Below are positions 6,955 through 14,378 of a stretch of DNA of 34,375 bases, one piece after another; position 1 is the first letter of the stretch, and the number at the start of each line of letters is the position of its first letter. Source of the DNA: Oscillospiraceae bacterium (lineage in GTDB: Bacteria; Bacillota; Clostridia; Oscillospirales; CAG-272); the NCBI GenBank assembly GCA_015064885.1, contig SVRJ01000025.1:1-34375 (forward strand). The letters run 5' to 3'. Both the position numbers and the translations under genes were made by a program. The notes beneath the pieces were generated by a model. It saw only the letters and a program-made list of their open reading frames with translations, did no database searches and was not told where the DNA came from.

Positions 6955-9618
6955 ATGAAGAAAACTAAAGGCTGCATTCGCTTTTTGTCGGCAATGCTTT
7001 CCTTGATTATAGTTGTATCCCTTGCATGTGTGGGGACTCTTGCGGATACCACCGTCGAGCCGGGAACAACCTCCCCCACAGTGACAACGTCTCCGACCGA
7101 AACAACTACCAAGCCGTCGGTGACCACATCTGTGACTACAGGAGCTACGACAACTACAACACCGCCGACAACGACTGCTCCTTCTACCGAGGCTACAACA
7201 CCTCCCGAGATAATAAGCGCATCGCTCGATCTCGGAGGATACAAGAAGGATTATTTCTCCGGTGAGACCTTTGATCCCTCGAATATTTACGTAGTTCTTT
7301 CTTATATAGGTCTTCCTTCGAAGAGAATAGCTCTTTCCGAGTTTGGTAACTACTCTCCCAAGACTCTTCAGGCATCCGACAAAAAGGTTACAGTAAAGGT
7401 AAACGAGGTGTTTTCTCTCGATATTCCCGTTACGGTAAGTAACGTTGAGGTATCGTCGGTTGATCCCTCGTTTGACTCCAATTTCAAGAGCAAGTATCTT
7501 CAGGGCGAGAAGTTTGACGCTAATGGTATATCTCTTAAGGTAACCTATACTAATGGAAAGACAGAAACGGTAAGCGATCCTTCAAAGTTTACCGTAACCC
7601 CCTCCGGAGCACTTTCAGACGAGAAGCTTGTCGTTCTTTCCTACGGAGGACAGAACATATCGGTAAGAATATCTGTAACCCCCGTATCCTCCATCACGGT
7701 AACTCCGAAATCTACTCCGCTTGTGTTCGGTCAGTTCCAGGATTTTGAGAAATCCAGAATAACCGTTACGGCAAACTATGCGGGCGGCGAAACACGCGTG
7801 GTTGACGACTATGAGGTCGAAAACGGCGGATTTGAGACCACGGGAGACGGAACTATAGAAATAAAGTATTACGGCGCTACCGCAAAACTCAACGTATCGG
7901 TAGTTGAGCTTACCGGAATCAGAGTTTCAAAGAAGCCTACAAAGACATCCTATAACGAGGGCGAGTATCTGATAAGCGAAGGCCTCGAGGTAAGCGGTAT
8001 ATACACAATAAACGGAAATACAGAGGAGCGTCCTCTCAGCGGATACACCGTTCATGCCGAAAAGCTTATTCCCACCCCCGATAACGAATGCGAGATATCG
8101 GTAAATTATAACGATATGTTCGAGGATTTCTTCACGGTAGAGGTTTCTCCTATCGTAAAGCTCAATATTACAACTCCTCCAACAAAGCTCTCTTACTACG
8201 AGGGTGAGCTCTTTGATATTACCGGCATCGTAGTTCAGGCGGAATTTGAAAACGGAAGCAAGCTCGACAACTTTACAGAATACAGCGTGCCCTCCGACAG
8301 CCTCTACGTTAACGCGTCAAAGCTTCCCGTGATCCAGTACGGATCTGTCAGCGCGAACGTTCAAGTAAACGTTATCGCTATTAAGGCGATCGGCGTTCTT
8401 AAGAATCCCAACAGAGTAACCTATACGGAGGGTGAGATATTCGATCCTACCGGAATAGAGATCACTGCGGAGTATGCTGACGGAACCTTCAAAAACGTTG
8501 AGATAGGCGCATGCACATTCCCGACAGAGCCTCTCAAGAGATACGATACGTCCGTAACGGTCAAGTACAAGGATTTCTCTTACTCGGTAAATATAATCGT
8601 TTCGGATAAAATATATGCGAAGGCGCTTGACGCGATAACCCTTCCGAATACTACCTACGTTTCGGGACAGACACTCTCTCTTGACGGAATAAAGCTCGTT
8701 CTTTCTCTCAGCAACGGTCAGACCGAAACCATACCGCTCGAGAACGTTACCGTTTCTCCCGCGGCAGGCTCACAGCTCTTCAGTGGAGTTGATACCGAGA
8801 TAGTTATCACCTACCTCTACAATAACGAGCAGGAGGTCACCTGCACTATTCCGATAACGGTATCCGATAAGGCGATAGTTTCGCTCATCGTTACGAAGAA
8901 TCCGAACAAGATGACCTATAATGAAGGTGATATATTCGATCCTGCGGGAATGACGGTAAAGGCTGTTTACAACGACAATACCATTGAGGAGATAAGCAAC
9001 TATTCTGTTACGAATACTCCGTTTATCCTCGATAAGTCCGAGGCGCAGGAGGTATACGTATTCGTATCTGTCGGAGCCTCCGAGACAGGTCTTAAGGTAA
9101 CGGTAAATCCCACTGTTATTGCAATGATATCGGTCACGACACCTCCTATCAAGGTTTCCTACAATCCCGGTGAATATTTTGATCCTACGGGTATGGTAGT
9201 CAAGGTAACGTATGCAAGCGGTAAGAGCTATACTCTTTCCGATAATATGTACGAGATAGTTAATAACGGCGCTTTGAAGGCAGGCGACTCTGTCATCACT
9301 CTCAAATTCAGAGACAAGACCACAGCACTTTCAATAAGCGTTAGCGGTGACGTAAGCACCCCCGGAAATGATACGACTACAGAGTCAACTCCCATAACTA
9401 CTCCCGACGTGACAACTCCCGACGTAACGACGACTCCCGACGAGCCGAAGGATCCGACGACCCCCGAGGAAACTACGACTGTTCCCGGCGGAGATACGAC
9501 ACATCAGAGCGGAAACAAGAAGGTTAGCGGAATAAAAATAATATTCATCTGCCTTGTTCTTCTTATCGTAGCTCTCATAGTTGTTCTTGTGATCTATTAC
9601 AGAAGACATTTCTGCTGA
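6955..9618 (+). CDS. Exported surface protein with about nine Big_3-type Ig-like repeats
   Basis: This 887-residue protein has a signal peptide (about 1-31, ending near TLAD) and a Thr/Pro-rich linker to residue 84. About nine tandem repeats of roughly 80 residues follow. Each starts with a strand like TKNPNKMTYNEGDIFDPAGM and continues with V.Y.NG and a closing strand; these are bacterial Ig-like group 3 (Big_3) modules. Repeats 5, 6, 8 and 9 are closest to consensus, while 1, 3 and 7 are diverged. A second Thr/Pro-rich linker leads to a transmembrane helix (IIFICLVLLIVALIVVLVIYY) and the tail RRHFC. It is anchored by the membrane helix and not by sortase, and probably acts as a spacer or adhesin on the cell surface. 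It is divergent from another surface protein; GAGG is 8 nt before the ATG. Confidence 0.9.
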   Translation: MKKTKGCIRFLSAMLSLIIVVSLACVGTLADTTVEPGTTSPTVTTSPTETTTKPSVTTSVTTGATTTTTPPTTTAPSTEATTPPEIISASLDLGGYKKDYFSGETFDPSNIYVVLSYIGLPSKRIALSEFGNYSPKTLQASDKKVTVKVNEVFSLDIPVTVSNVEVSSVDPSFDSNFKSKYLQGEKFDANGISLKVTYTNGKTETVSDPSKFTVTPSGALSDEKLVVLSYGGQNISVRISVTPVSSITVTPKSTPLVFGQFQDFEKSRITVTANYAGGETRVVDDYEVENGGFETTGDGTIEIKYYGATAKLNVSVVELTGIRVSKKPTKTSYNEGEYLISEGLEVSGIYTINGNTEERPLSGYTVHAEKLIPTPDNECEISVNYNDMFEDFFTVEVSPIVKLNITTPPTKLSYYEGELFDITGIVVQAEFENGSKLDNFTEYSVPSDSLYVNASKLPVIQYGSVSANVQVNVIAIKAIGVLKNPNRVTYTEGEIFDPTGIEITAEYADGTFKNVEIGACTFPTEPLKRYDTSVTVKYKDFSYSVNIIVSDKIYAKALDAITLPNTTYVSGQTLSLDGIKLVLSLSNGQTETIPLENVTVSPAAGSQLFSGVDTEIVITYLYNNEQEVTCTIPITVSDKAIVSLIVTKNPNKMTYNEGDIFDPAGMTVKAVYNDNTIEEISNYSVTNTPFILDKSEAQEVYVFVSVGASETGLKVTVNPTVIAMISVTTPPIKVSYNPGEYFDPTGMVVKVTYASGKSYTLSDNMYEIVNNGALKAGDSVITLKFRDKTTALSISVSGDVSTPGNDTTTESTPITTPDVTTPDVTTTPDEPKDPTTPEETTTVPGGDTTHQSGNKKVSGIKIIFICLVLLIVALIVVLVIYYRRHFC

Positions 9619-9633
9619 TAAACCTTTATATAG

Positions 9634-9666
9634 ATCCGGTGTCCGTACGGACACCGGATTTTTTTA
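9634..9666 (+). terminator. Rho-independent terminator after the Big_3 protein gene
   Basis: ATCCGGTGTCC and GGACACCGGAT form a perfect 11-bp stem with a GTAC loop (9634-9659), followed by a run of seven to eight T. It lies 16 nt after the stop codon. Confidence 0.95.
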
Positions 9667-9691
9667 TTGCTTCGGAAAGAGGTGCTTTTAC

Positions 9692-9720
9692 TTGACAAAG
9701 CACGGTCAAAGTGGTATAAT
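9692..9720 (+). promoter_or_regulatory. Perfect sigma-A promoter of the hisJ-eutH-dinB region
   Basis: TTGACA (9692-9697), a 17-nt spacer and TATAAT (9715-9720) match consensus at every position. The TTG of the -35 box is also an in-frame potential start codon for the following gene. That longer frame cannot be the translated start, because transcription begins near 9727. Confidence 0.92.
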
Positions 9721-9760
9721 TATTACTGAAATAAAAAGCTGTTTTTTAAGGATGAGCAAT

Positions 9761-10576
9761 ATGGACTTTATTCAGAATCTGCATACTCATACAAGCTACG
9801 GAGACGGAAAAGATACCCCCGAGGAAATGATACTTTCAGCAATTGAAAAGCGATTTTCATCCGTAGGCTTTTCGGGACATTCATATATGCATTATGCTCC
9901 CGAGCATTCTATGTCTCTTGAATCAACGAAAGAATATATCAAAGAGGTAAAGCGTCTTAAAGAAAAATATGCCGACCGAATAAAGGTTTATCTCGGACTT
10001 GAGCTCGATATGTTTTCTGACGTAGAGCTTTCTGATTACGAGTATGTGATCGGATCAGTGCATTATCTCGATATAGACGGGAAATATGTAGGCTTTGACC
10101 GTTCGCAGGCGCAGGTTAAGGAGGTTATAGATACCCATTTTGGCGGTTGCGGAATGAAATACGCCAAGAGGTATTACGAGACTCTTGCCATGCTGCCCGA
10201 TTGCGGAAGGATAGATATTATCGGACACTTTGATCTTATAACAAAGCACAGTGAGAACGTCTGCTTCTTTGATCCGGAGTCAAAGGAATATCTCGGATAT
10301 GCGGTAGAGTGCGCAGAGGCTCTTTCGGGAAGAATACCTTTTTTTGAGGTGAATACGGGTGCCATAGCCCGCGGCTACAGAACAACACCGTATCCTACGA
10401 TCTCTCTTTTAAAGGAGTTAAGACGGCTCGGATTTGGCGCGGTGATATCCTCCGACTGCCATGACAGAAATAAGCTTGAATGCGGATTTGAGCTTTCGCG
10501 CGAGATGCTTCTTTCTTGCGGATATAAAGAAAGATATATACTTACAGACAGCGGATTTTCCGCTGTAGAGCTTTGA
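9761..10576 (+). CDS. hisJ: Histidinol-phosphatase-like PHP domain phosphoesterase
   Basis: This 271-residue, single-domain PHP protein is of the HisJ type, which removes phosphate from histidinol phosphate in histidine synthesis. Metal-ligand motifs are visible: LHTHTS with H8 and H10, the SGHSY segment, GSVHYLD, DIIGHFDL and the closing SSDCHDR. I chose the ATG at 9761 because the upstream promoter excludes any start before about 9727 and AAGGA (9748-9751) is properly spaced for it. An ATG at 9752 overlaps that ribosome site. No other his gene is nearby, so the substrate is inferred from the family only. It is followed after 8 nt by the EutH gene. Confidence 0.85.
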   Translation: MDFIQNLHTHTSYGDGKDTPEEMILSAIEKRFSSVGFSGHSYMHYAPEHSMSLESTKEYIKEVKRLKEKYADRIKVYLGLELDMFSDVELSDYEYVIGSVHYLDIDGKYVGFDRSQAQVKEVIDTHFGGCGMKYAKRYYETLAMLPDCGRIDIIGHFDLITKHSENVCFFDPESKEYLGYAVECAEALSGRIPFFEVNTGAIARGYRTTPYPTISLLKELRRLGFGAVISSDCHDRNKLECGFELSREMLLSCGYKERYILTDSGFSAVEL

Positions 10577-10584
10577 GGTGAGGG

Positions 10585-11679
10585 ATGAATTTTGTCTCTG
10601 TTATAATGCTCGTGTTTTCAATGATCGGTGCGTTCGACAGGATCATAGGTAACAAGCTTGGACTTTCAAAGGAATTTGAAAAGGGATTTATGCTTCTCGG
10701 AAACATGTCTCTTTCTATGATAGGAATGATAATCATCTCTCCGCTTATAGCGGACTCTCTTTCACCGGTCTTTGACTTTGTCCTTGAAGTTTTGCACGTT
10801 GATCCGTCGATAATTCCCGCATCCTTGTTTGCAAATGATATGGGAGGCGCGCCTCTTTCAAAGGAGATAGCGTCGGACGAAAGTATCGGTATGTTCAACG
10901 CGCTTGTGGTTTCCTCTATGATGGGATGTACTGTGTCATTTACTATACCTTACGCGCTCGGAATAGTTGAAAAGCGTATGCATAAAAGCGTTTTTCTCGG
11001 ATTTTTGTGCGGAATAGTCACTATACCCGTAGGATGTATAGCGGCGGGCCTTCTTACCAATATAGGACTTAAGGCGTTTGCCATCAACCTTCTTCCTCTC
11101 GTTTTGCTTTCGGGAATAATTGCGGTCGGTCTTATACTTTGCCCTTCGGTGTGTGTGAAGATATTTTCGGTGTTCGGTATTATAATAAAAACACTTATCA
11201 CGGTCGGACTTGCACTCGGAATATTCAGATTCCTCTCGGGCAAGGAGCTTATATCCGGACTTGCTACGATCGAAGAGGGTGCGGCGGTATGCCTTAATGC
11301 GGCGATAGTAATGACGGGAGCTTTCCCTCTTATGAATATAATATCACGTTTGCTTGCCTCACCCCTTAAGGCTCTCGGATCAAGGATCGGAGTGAACTCA
11401 TCCTCTGCACTCGGAATAGTTTCTTCTCTCGCCACGAGTATGACAACGTTTGAGATGATGAAGGATATGGACGAAAAGGGAGTGGTGATAAATTCCGCCT
11501 TTGCGGTATCGGGTGCGTTTACCTTTGCGGGGCATCTGGCGTTTACACTTGCATTCGATCCTGCGTATATTATGCCTATGATAGTGGGAAAGATAGTGGC
11601 GGGCTTTACTGCCATACTGCTCTCGATCCTTATATATAAAATGCAATCACGCAACAAAGAGTCGGCGGAAACGGTATAA
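10585..11679 (+). CDS. eutH: EutH-type ethanolamine permease, without other eut genes
   Basis: This 364-residue integral membrane protein has about ten hydrophobic segments. The start MNFVSVIMLVFSMIGAFDRI, the segment ASLFANDMGGAPLSKEIA and the loop SSALGIVSSLATSMTTFEMM match my knowledge of the EutH family, which moves ethanolamine across the membrane. No microcompartment shell gene, ammonia-lyase (eutBC) or regulator is visible, so either those genes lie elsewhere or the transported compound differs. GAGGTGAGGG stands directly before the ATG, 8 nt after the hisJ stop, so it is co-transcribed with hisJ. Confidence 0.85.
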   Translation: MNFVSVIMLVFSMIGAFDRIIGNKLGLSKEFEKGFMLLGNMSLSMIGMIIISPLIADSLSPVFDFVLEVLHVDPSIIPASLFANDMGGAPLSKEIASDESIGMFNALVVSSMMGCTVSFTIPYALGIVEKRMHKSVFLGFLCGIVTIPVGCIAAGLLTNIGLKAFAINLLPLVLLSGIIAVGLILCPSVCVKIFSVFGIIIKTLITVGLALGIFRFLSGKELISGLATIEEGAAVCLNAAIVMTGAFPLMNIISRLLASPLKALGSRIGVNSSSALGIVSSLATSMTTFEMMKDMDEKGVVINSAFAVSGAFTFAGHLAFTLAFDPAYIMPMIVGKIVAGFTAILLSILIYKMQSRNKESAETV

Positions 11680-11731
11680 GATATTTTGCCGTACACAGTG
11701 TTTCAGAGCAGTTTTGCGAAAGGAGGATATT

Positions 11732-12979
11732 ATGGACCGTCTTGTATTTCACGTTGACGTCAACAGTGCTTTTTTGTCTTGGGAAGCGTCAAAGCGAGTA
11801 AGAGAAGGGAAGGAAGACATACGCCTTATTCCCTCTGCGGTCGGAGGAGACCGAGAAAAACGTTCGGGCGTCATTCTCGCAAAATCAATACCGGCAAAAA
11901 AATACGGTGTAAAGACGGGCGAGCCTGTTGCCATGGCTCTTCGCAAATGTCCAACTCTTTATCTTGCCCGCCCCGATTTTAAGCTGTATGAAAATTGCTC
12001 CCGCGCATTCACCGAAATTTGTAAAAGCTATGCTCCCGTAATAGAAAAATTCTCTATAGACGAATGCTTTCTCGATATGAGCGGAACGGGAAGGATATAT
12101 CCCGACCCGGTAAAGACCGCAAACGAGATAAAGGACAAAATAAGAGACAGGCTCGGTTTCACCGTGAATATCGGAATCGGAACGAATAAGCTCCTCGCAA
12201 AAATGGCGAGCGATTTTGAAAAGCCGGATAAGGTGCACACCCTCTTTCCTCACGAGATAGAAAAAAAGATGTGGCCGCTCCCGGTAAGAGATCTTTTTTC
12301 GGTCGGAGCATCTACTGCGGAAAAGCTCGAAAATTCGGGTATACGTACGATAGGTGAGCTTGCAAAATGCGAGCTCGGTGCGATCCAGGTCCTCGTAGGT
12401 ATGAAGCTCGGCGCACAGATACACGCGTATGCGAACGGTATTGACGATTCCCCCGTAGTCGGAGAATCCGAGGAGGCCAAGGGATACAGCAATTCCACTA
12501 CGCTTGAAAAGGACGTTACAAGAGCGGAGGATGCTTACAAGATACTCCTTGCGCTTTCTGACAGTGTAGCCTCGCGTATGAGAAATGATAACGGAGAGAC
12601 CTTTTGTATCGGAGTTACTGTAAGAGGTAACGATTTTAAGGACAGATCTCATCAGAGAAAGCTTAACGAATCGACAAATATAACCTCCGAAATATACCGT
12701 ACGGCAAAAACTCTCTTTGACGAGCTTTGGGATGGGCGTATGCCGATACGTCTTATAGGAGTTGCTCTCAGCAGTATAACAAGAGAACCGAGTGAACAGA
12801 TGACCTTGTTTTTTGATGAGGAGAGGGAGAGATCTCGTAAGGTAGACAGTGTTGTAGACAGCATACGCAAAAGGTTTGGAAGCGGAACTATAATGCCCGC
12901 CGCCTCTGCGGAGGCTTCCTTGAAGGTCGGAAGAAAGCATAAGGCTCAGCTGGACATTACAGAAGAAAACAAAAAATAA
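11732..12979 (+). CDS. dinB: DNA polymerase IV (Y-family translesion polymerase)
   Basis: This 415-residue, error-prone polymerase copies past damaged bases. Catalytic acids are visible: D9 in FHVDVNSAF and D110-E111 in SIDECFLDMSG. The helix-hairpin-helix region follows at DLFSVGASTAEKLENSGIRTIGEL, then the little-finger domain. QMTLF (356-360) fits the sliding-clamp binding pattern. I start the gene at ATG 11732 because AAAGGAGG (11719-11726) is ideally placed; the longer TTG frame begins inside or before that site. It lies 52 nt after eutH, probably read from the same promoter. No LexA-type box was recognised. Confidence 0.95.
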   Translation: MDRLVFHVDVNSAFLSWEASKRVREGKEDIRLIPSAVGGDREKRSGVILAKSIPAKKYGVKTGEPVAMALRKCPTLYLARPDFKLYENCSRAFTEICKSYAPVIEKFSIDECFLDMSGTGRIYPDPVKTANEIKDKIRDRLGFTVNIGIGTNKLLAKMASDFEKPDKVHTLFPHEIEKKMWPLPVRDLFSVGASTAEKLENSGIRTIGELAKCELGAIQVLVGMKLGAQIHAYANGIDDSPVVGESEEAKGYSNSTTLEKDVTRAEDAYKILLALSDSVASRMRNDNGETFCIGVTVRGNDFKDRSHQRKLNESTNITSEIYRTAKTLFDELWDGRMPIRLIGVALSSITREPSEQMTLFFDEERERSRKVDSVVDSIRKRFGSGTIMPAASAEASLKVGRKHKAQLDITEENKK

Positions 12980-13008
12980 AAGCGGTGACAGACTCTGTCT
13001 CCGCTTTT
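12978..13008. terminator. Bidirectional terminator between dinB and the chromate-type transporter pair
   Basis: AAAGCGG and CCGCTTT enclose GACAG/CTGTC with one T-T mismatch, and a T run follows. On the opposite strand the same hairpin is followed by TATTTTTTG. It can therefore end both dinB and the converging transporter genes. Confidence 0.85.
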
Positions 13009-13020
13009 TACCTTTTATTA

Positions 13021-13608
13021 TTACATCTGCAGGTTAAGGGCGTATCCGCATACGATCCCAATAACTGCGGAAAGGCATATTATGAGTATAGGGTGTACCT
13101 TCTTCAGGGCGAGAACGGCTGTCAGTACAAAGGTCACGAGTGAAACGTAAAACGCAAGATCTGTGACAAATGCAATGGAAATTCCATTCGGGTATACGCT
13201 CTCGGGAAAGAAGGCGGTCCTTCCTATAGAGATCACCGCATTGGCGATAAGTCCGATAACGGCAGGCTTCAGACCCGACATGCATCCTTTTACGGTTTTG
13301 CTGGACTTGAACTTTTCAAAGCATTTTGCAACAACAAGTATGACTATGAATGATGGCATAATGACACCGAGTGTTGCACACAGTGATCCGAGAACTCCCG
13401 CCACCTCGCAGCCAACGTAGGTAGATACGTTTACTGCGAACGGACCGGGCGTGCTTTCGCTTACCGCTATGAAGTTTACAAGGTCTGACGTATCCATCCA
13501 TCCGTTACGCACTACCTCTTCTTCTATGAGGGGAAGCATAGCGTATCCTCCGCCGAACGTGAAGAGACCTATCTTGAAGAACGTGAAAAAAAGCTTCAGA
13601 AGTATCAT
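13021..13608 (-). CDS. Chromate transporter family protein, short single-domain form (second of pair)
   Basis: This 195-residue membrane protein is of the CHR family. The N-terminal motif FKIGLFTFGGGYAMLPLIEEE and ESTPGPFAVNVSTYVG are diagnostic. At this length it holds only one of the two homologous halves found in long ChrA proteins. The ATG at 13608 overlaps the stop of the upstream gene (ATGA) and has AAAGGAGG in front, so it replaces a longer open frame that would begin inside the neighbour. Family members can export chromate, but many clostridial pairs have unproven substrates. The two halves probably form a heterodimer, as is known for tandem short CHR proteins. Confidence 0.9.
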   Translation of the reverse strand: MILLKLFFTFFKIGLFTFGGGYAMLPLIEEEVVRNGWMDTSDLVNFIAVSESTPGPFAVNVSTYVGCEVAGVLGSLCATLGVIMPSFIVILVVAKCFEKFKSSKTVKGCMSGLKPAVIGLIANAVISIGRTAFFPESVYPNGISIAFVTDLAFYVSLVTFVLTAVLALKKVHPILIICLSAVIGIVCGYALNLQM

Positions 13609-14192
13609 TTTTTCACCCTCCTTTCGGATATGACCGAGCTTATGAGCCCCATAAGAGCACACGCAATTATGACTGCAAGCATGTTTGCACCGAAAACGGT
13701 TACCGCAATAAAAGCAACAGCCATTATTATATAGGATACTGCGTCGTGCCTGCATTGCTTGAACATAGATACGATCGCCTTGACTATAAGTGCAAGCACA
13801 CCTGCGCGTATTCCGAAGAATGCGTATTTTACAGCCTTGTAATTTTGAAATTCACGGAGAACGGAGGCTATGATGAGTATGATCGTAAAAGAGGGAAGCA
13901 CTACTCCGAGAGTAGAGGCCAGGGCACCTAAGAATCCGCAAACCTTGTATCCTACAAAGGTAGCGGCATTTATCGCGATAGGTCCGGGTGTAGACTCGGC
14001 TATAGCCACTATTTCGAGAATATCACCGTCGCTTATCCATTTCTTTTTTTCGGAGATATCTCTCTGTATCAGGGGGATCATAGCGTATCCTCCGCCGAAG
14101 GTGAATGTACCTATTTTCAGAAAGGATAAAAACAGAGAAAAAAGGATCCGCATGCGATTTTTTGGTGAATTTTTAATACCGTTATTATTCAA
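13605..14192 (-). CDS. Chromate transporter family protein, short single-domain form (first of pair)
   Basis: This 195-residue paralogue of the following gene has FLKIGTFTFGGGYAMIPLIQRD and ESTPGPIAINAATFVGY. The most likely start is TTG at 14192, because GGGAGG (14207-14202) is 9 nt upstream. A GTG at 14201 would overlap that ribosome site, and an internal ATG before RILFSLF has no good site. The gene is translationally coupled to its partner by a 4-nt overlap. A consensus promoter lies upstream, back to back with that of the ECF operon. Confidence 0.88.
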   Translation of the reverse strand: MNNNGIKNSPKNRMRILFSLFLSFLKIGTFTFGGGYAMIPLIQRDISEKKKWISDGDILEIVAIAESTPGPIAINAATFVGYKVCGFLGALASTLGVVLPSFTIILIIASVLREFQNYKAVKYAFFGIRAGVLALIVKAIVSMFKQCRHDAVSYIIMAVAFIAVTVFGANMLAVIIACALMGLISSVISERRVKK

Positions 14193-14228
14193 TGGCAGCA
14201 CCTCCCTATGGGTATATGAACAAATATA

Positions 14229-14257
14229 ATTATATCATAACAAGGCGGTAAAGTCAA
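14229..14257 (-). promoter_or_regulatory. Sigma-A promoter of the chromate-type transporter pair
   Basis: On the minus strand, TTGACT (14257-14252) and TATAAT (14234-14229) are separated by 17 nt. The TTG start at 14192 is about 37 nt downstream of the -10 box. Confidence 0.8.
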
Positions 14258-14306
14258 GTAAGAGGCTGTATTTTTGCTCGGATACTGATAAAAAGCTCTG
14301 CTCTTA

Positions 14307-14335
14307 TTGACTTTTTTCCGTATTTATGATATAAT
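14307..14335 (+). promoter_or_regulatory. Sigma-A promoter of the alpha-barrel/DUF4430/ECF operon
   Basis: TTGACT (14307-14312) and TATAAT (14330-14335) are separated by 17 nt, giving a leader of only about 37 nt. That is too short for a cobalamin riboswitch, and no B12-box is seen. If the operon is vitamin-regulated, the control is not by that element here. Confidence 0.85.
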
Positions 14336-14378
14336 TTTATGTAACCATTAAAAAAGCACGGGAAAGAGAGGTGATACT

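Noticed and set aside
7026..9500. Thr-codon-rich and repeated segments as a DNA repeat or CRISPR array
   Set aside because: The repetition is at protein level (Thr/Pro linkers and Ig-like domains); the DNA lacks regular identical repeats and spacers.
9692..9760. TTG-initiated N-terminal extension of the histidinol-phosphatase-like gene
   Set aside because: The codons lie in and right after a perfect sigma-A promoter and would not be transcribed or preceded by a ribosome site.
11885..12940. 351-codon minus-strand open frame opposite dinB
   Set aside because: It is antisense to a clear DinB coding sequence, shows no recognisable domain and has composition of a shadow frame.
13609..13755. Cys-rich N-terminal extension of the second chromate-type transporter
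   Set aside because: It overlaps the upstream gene in another frame; AAAGGAGG and the ATGA overlap mark the real start at 13608.
14258..14378. Search for a cobalamin riboswitch before the ECF operon
   Set aside because: The promoter leaves only about 37 nt of leader and no B12-box is present.
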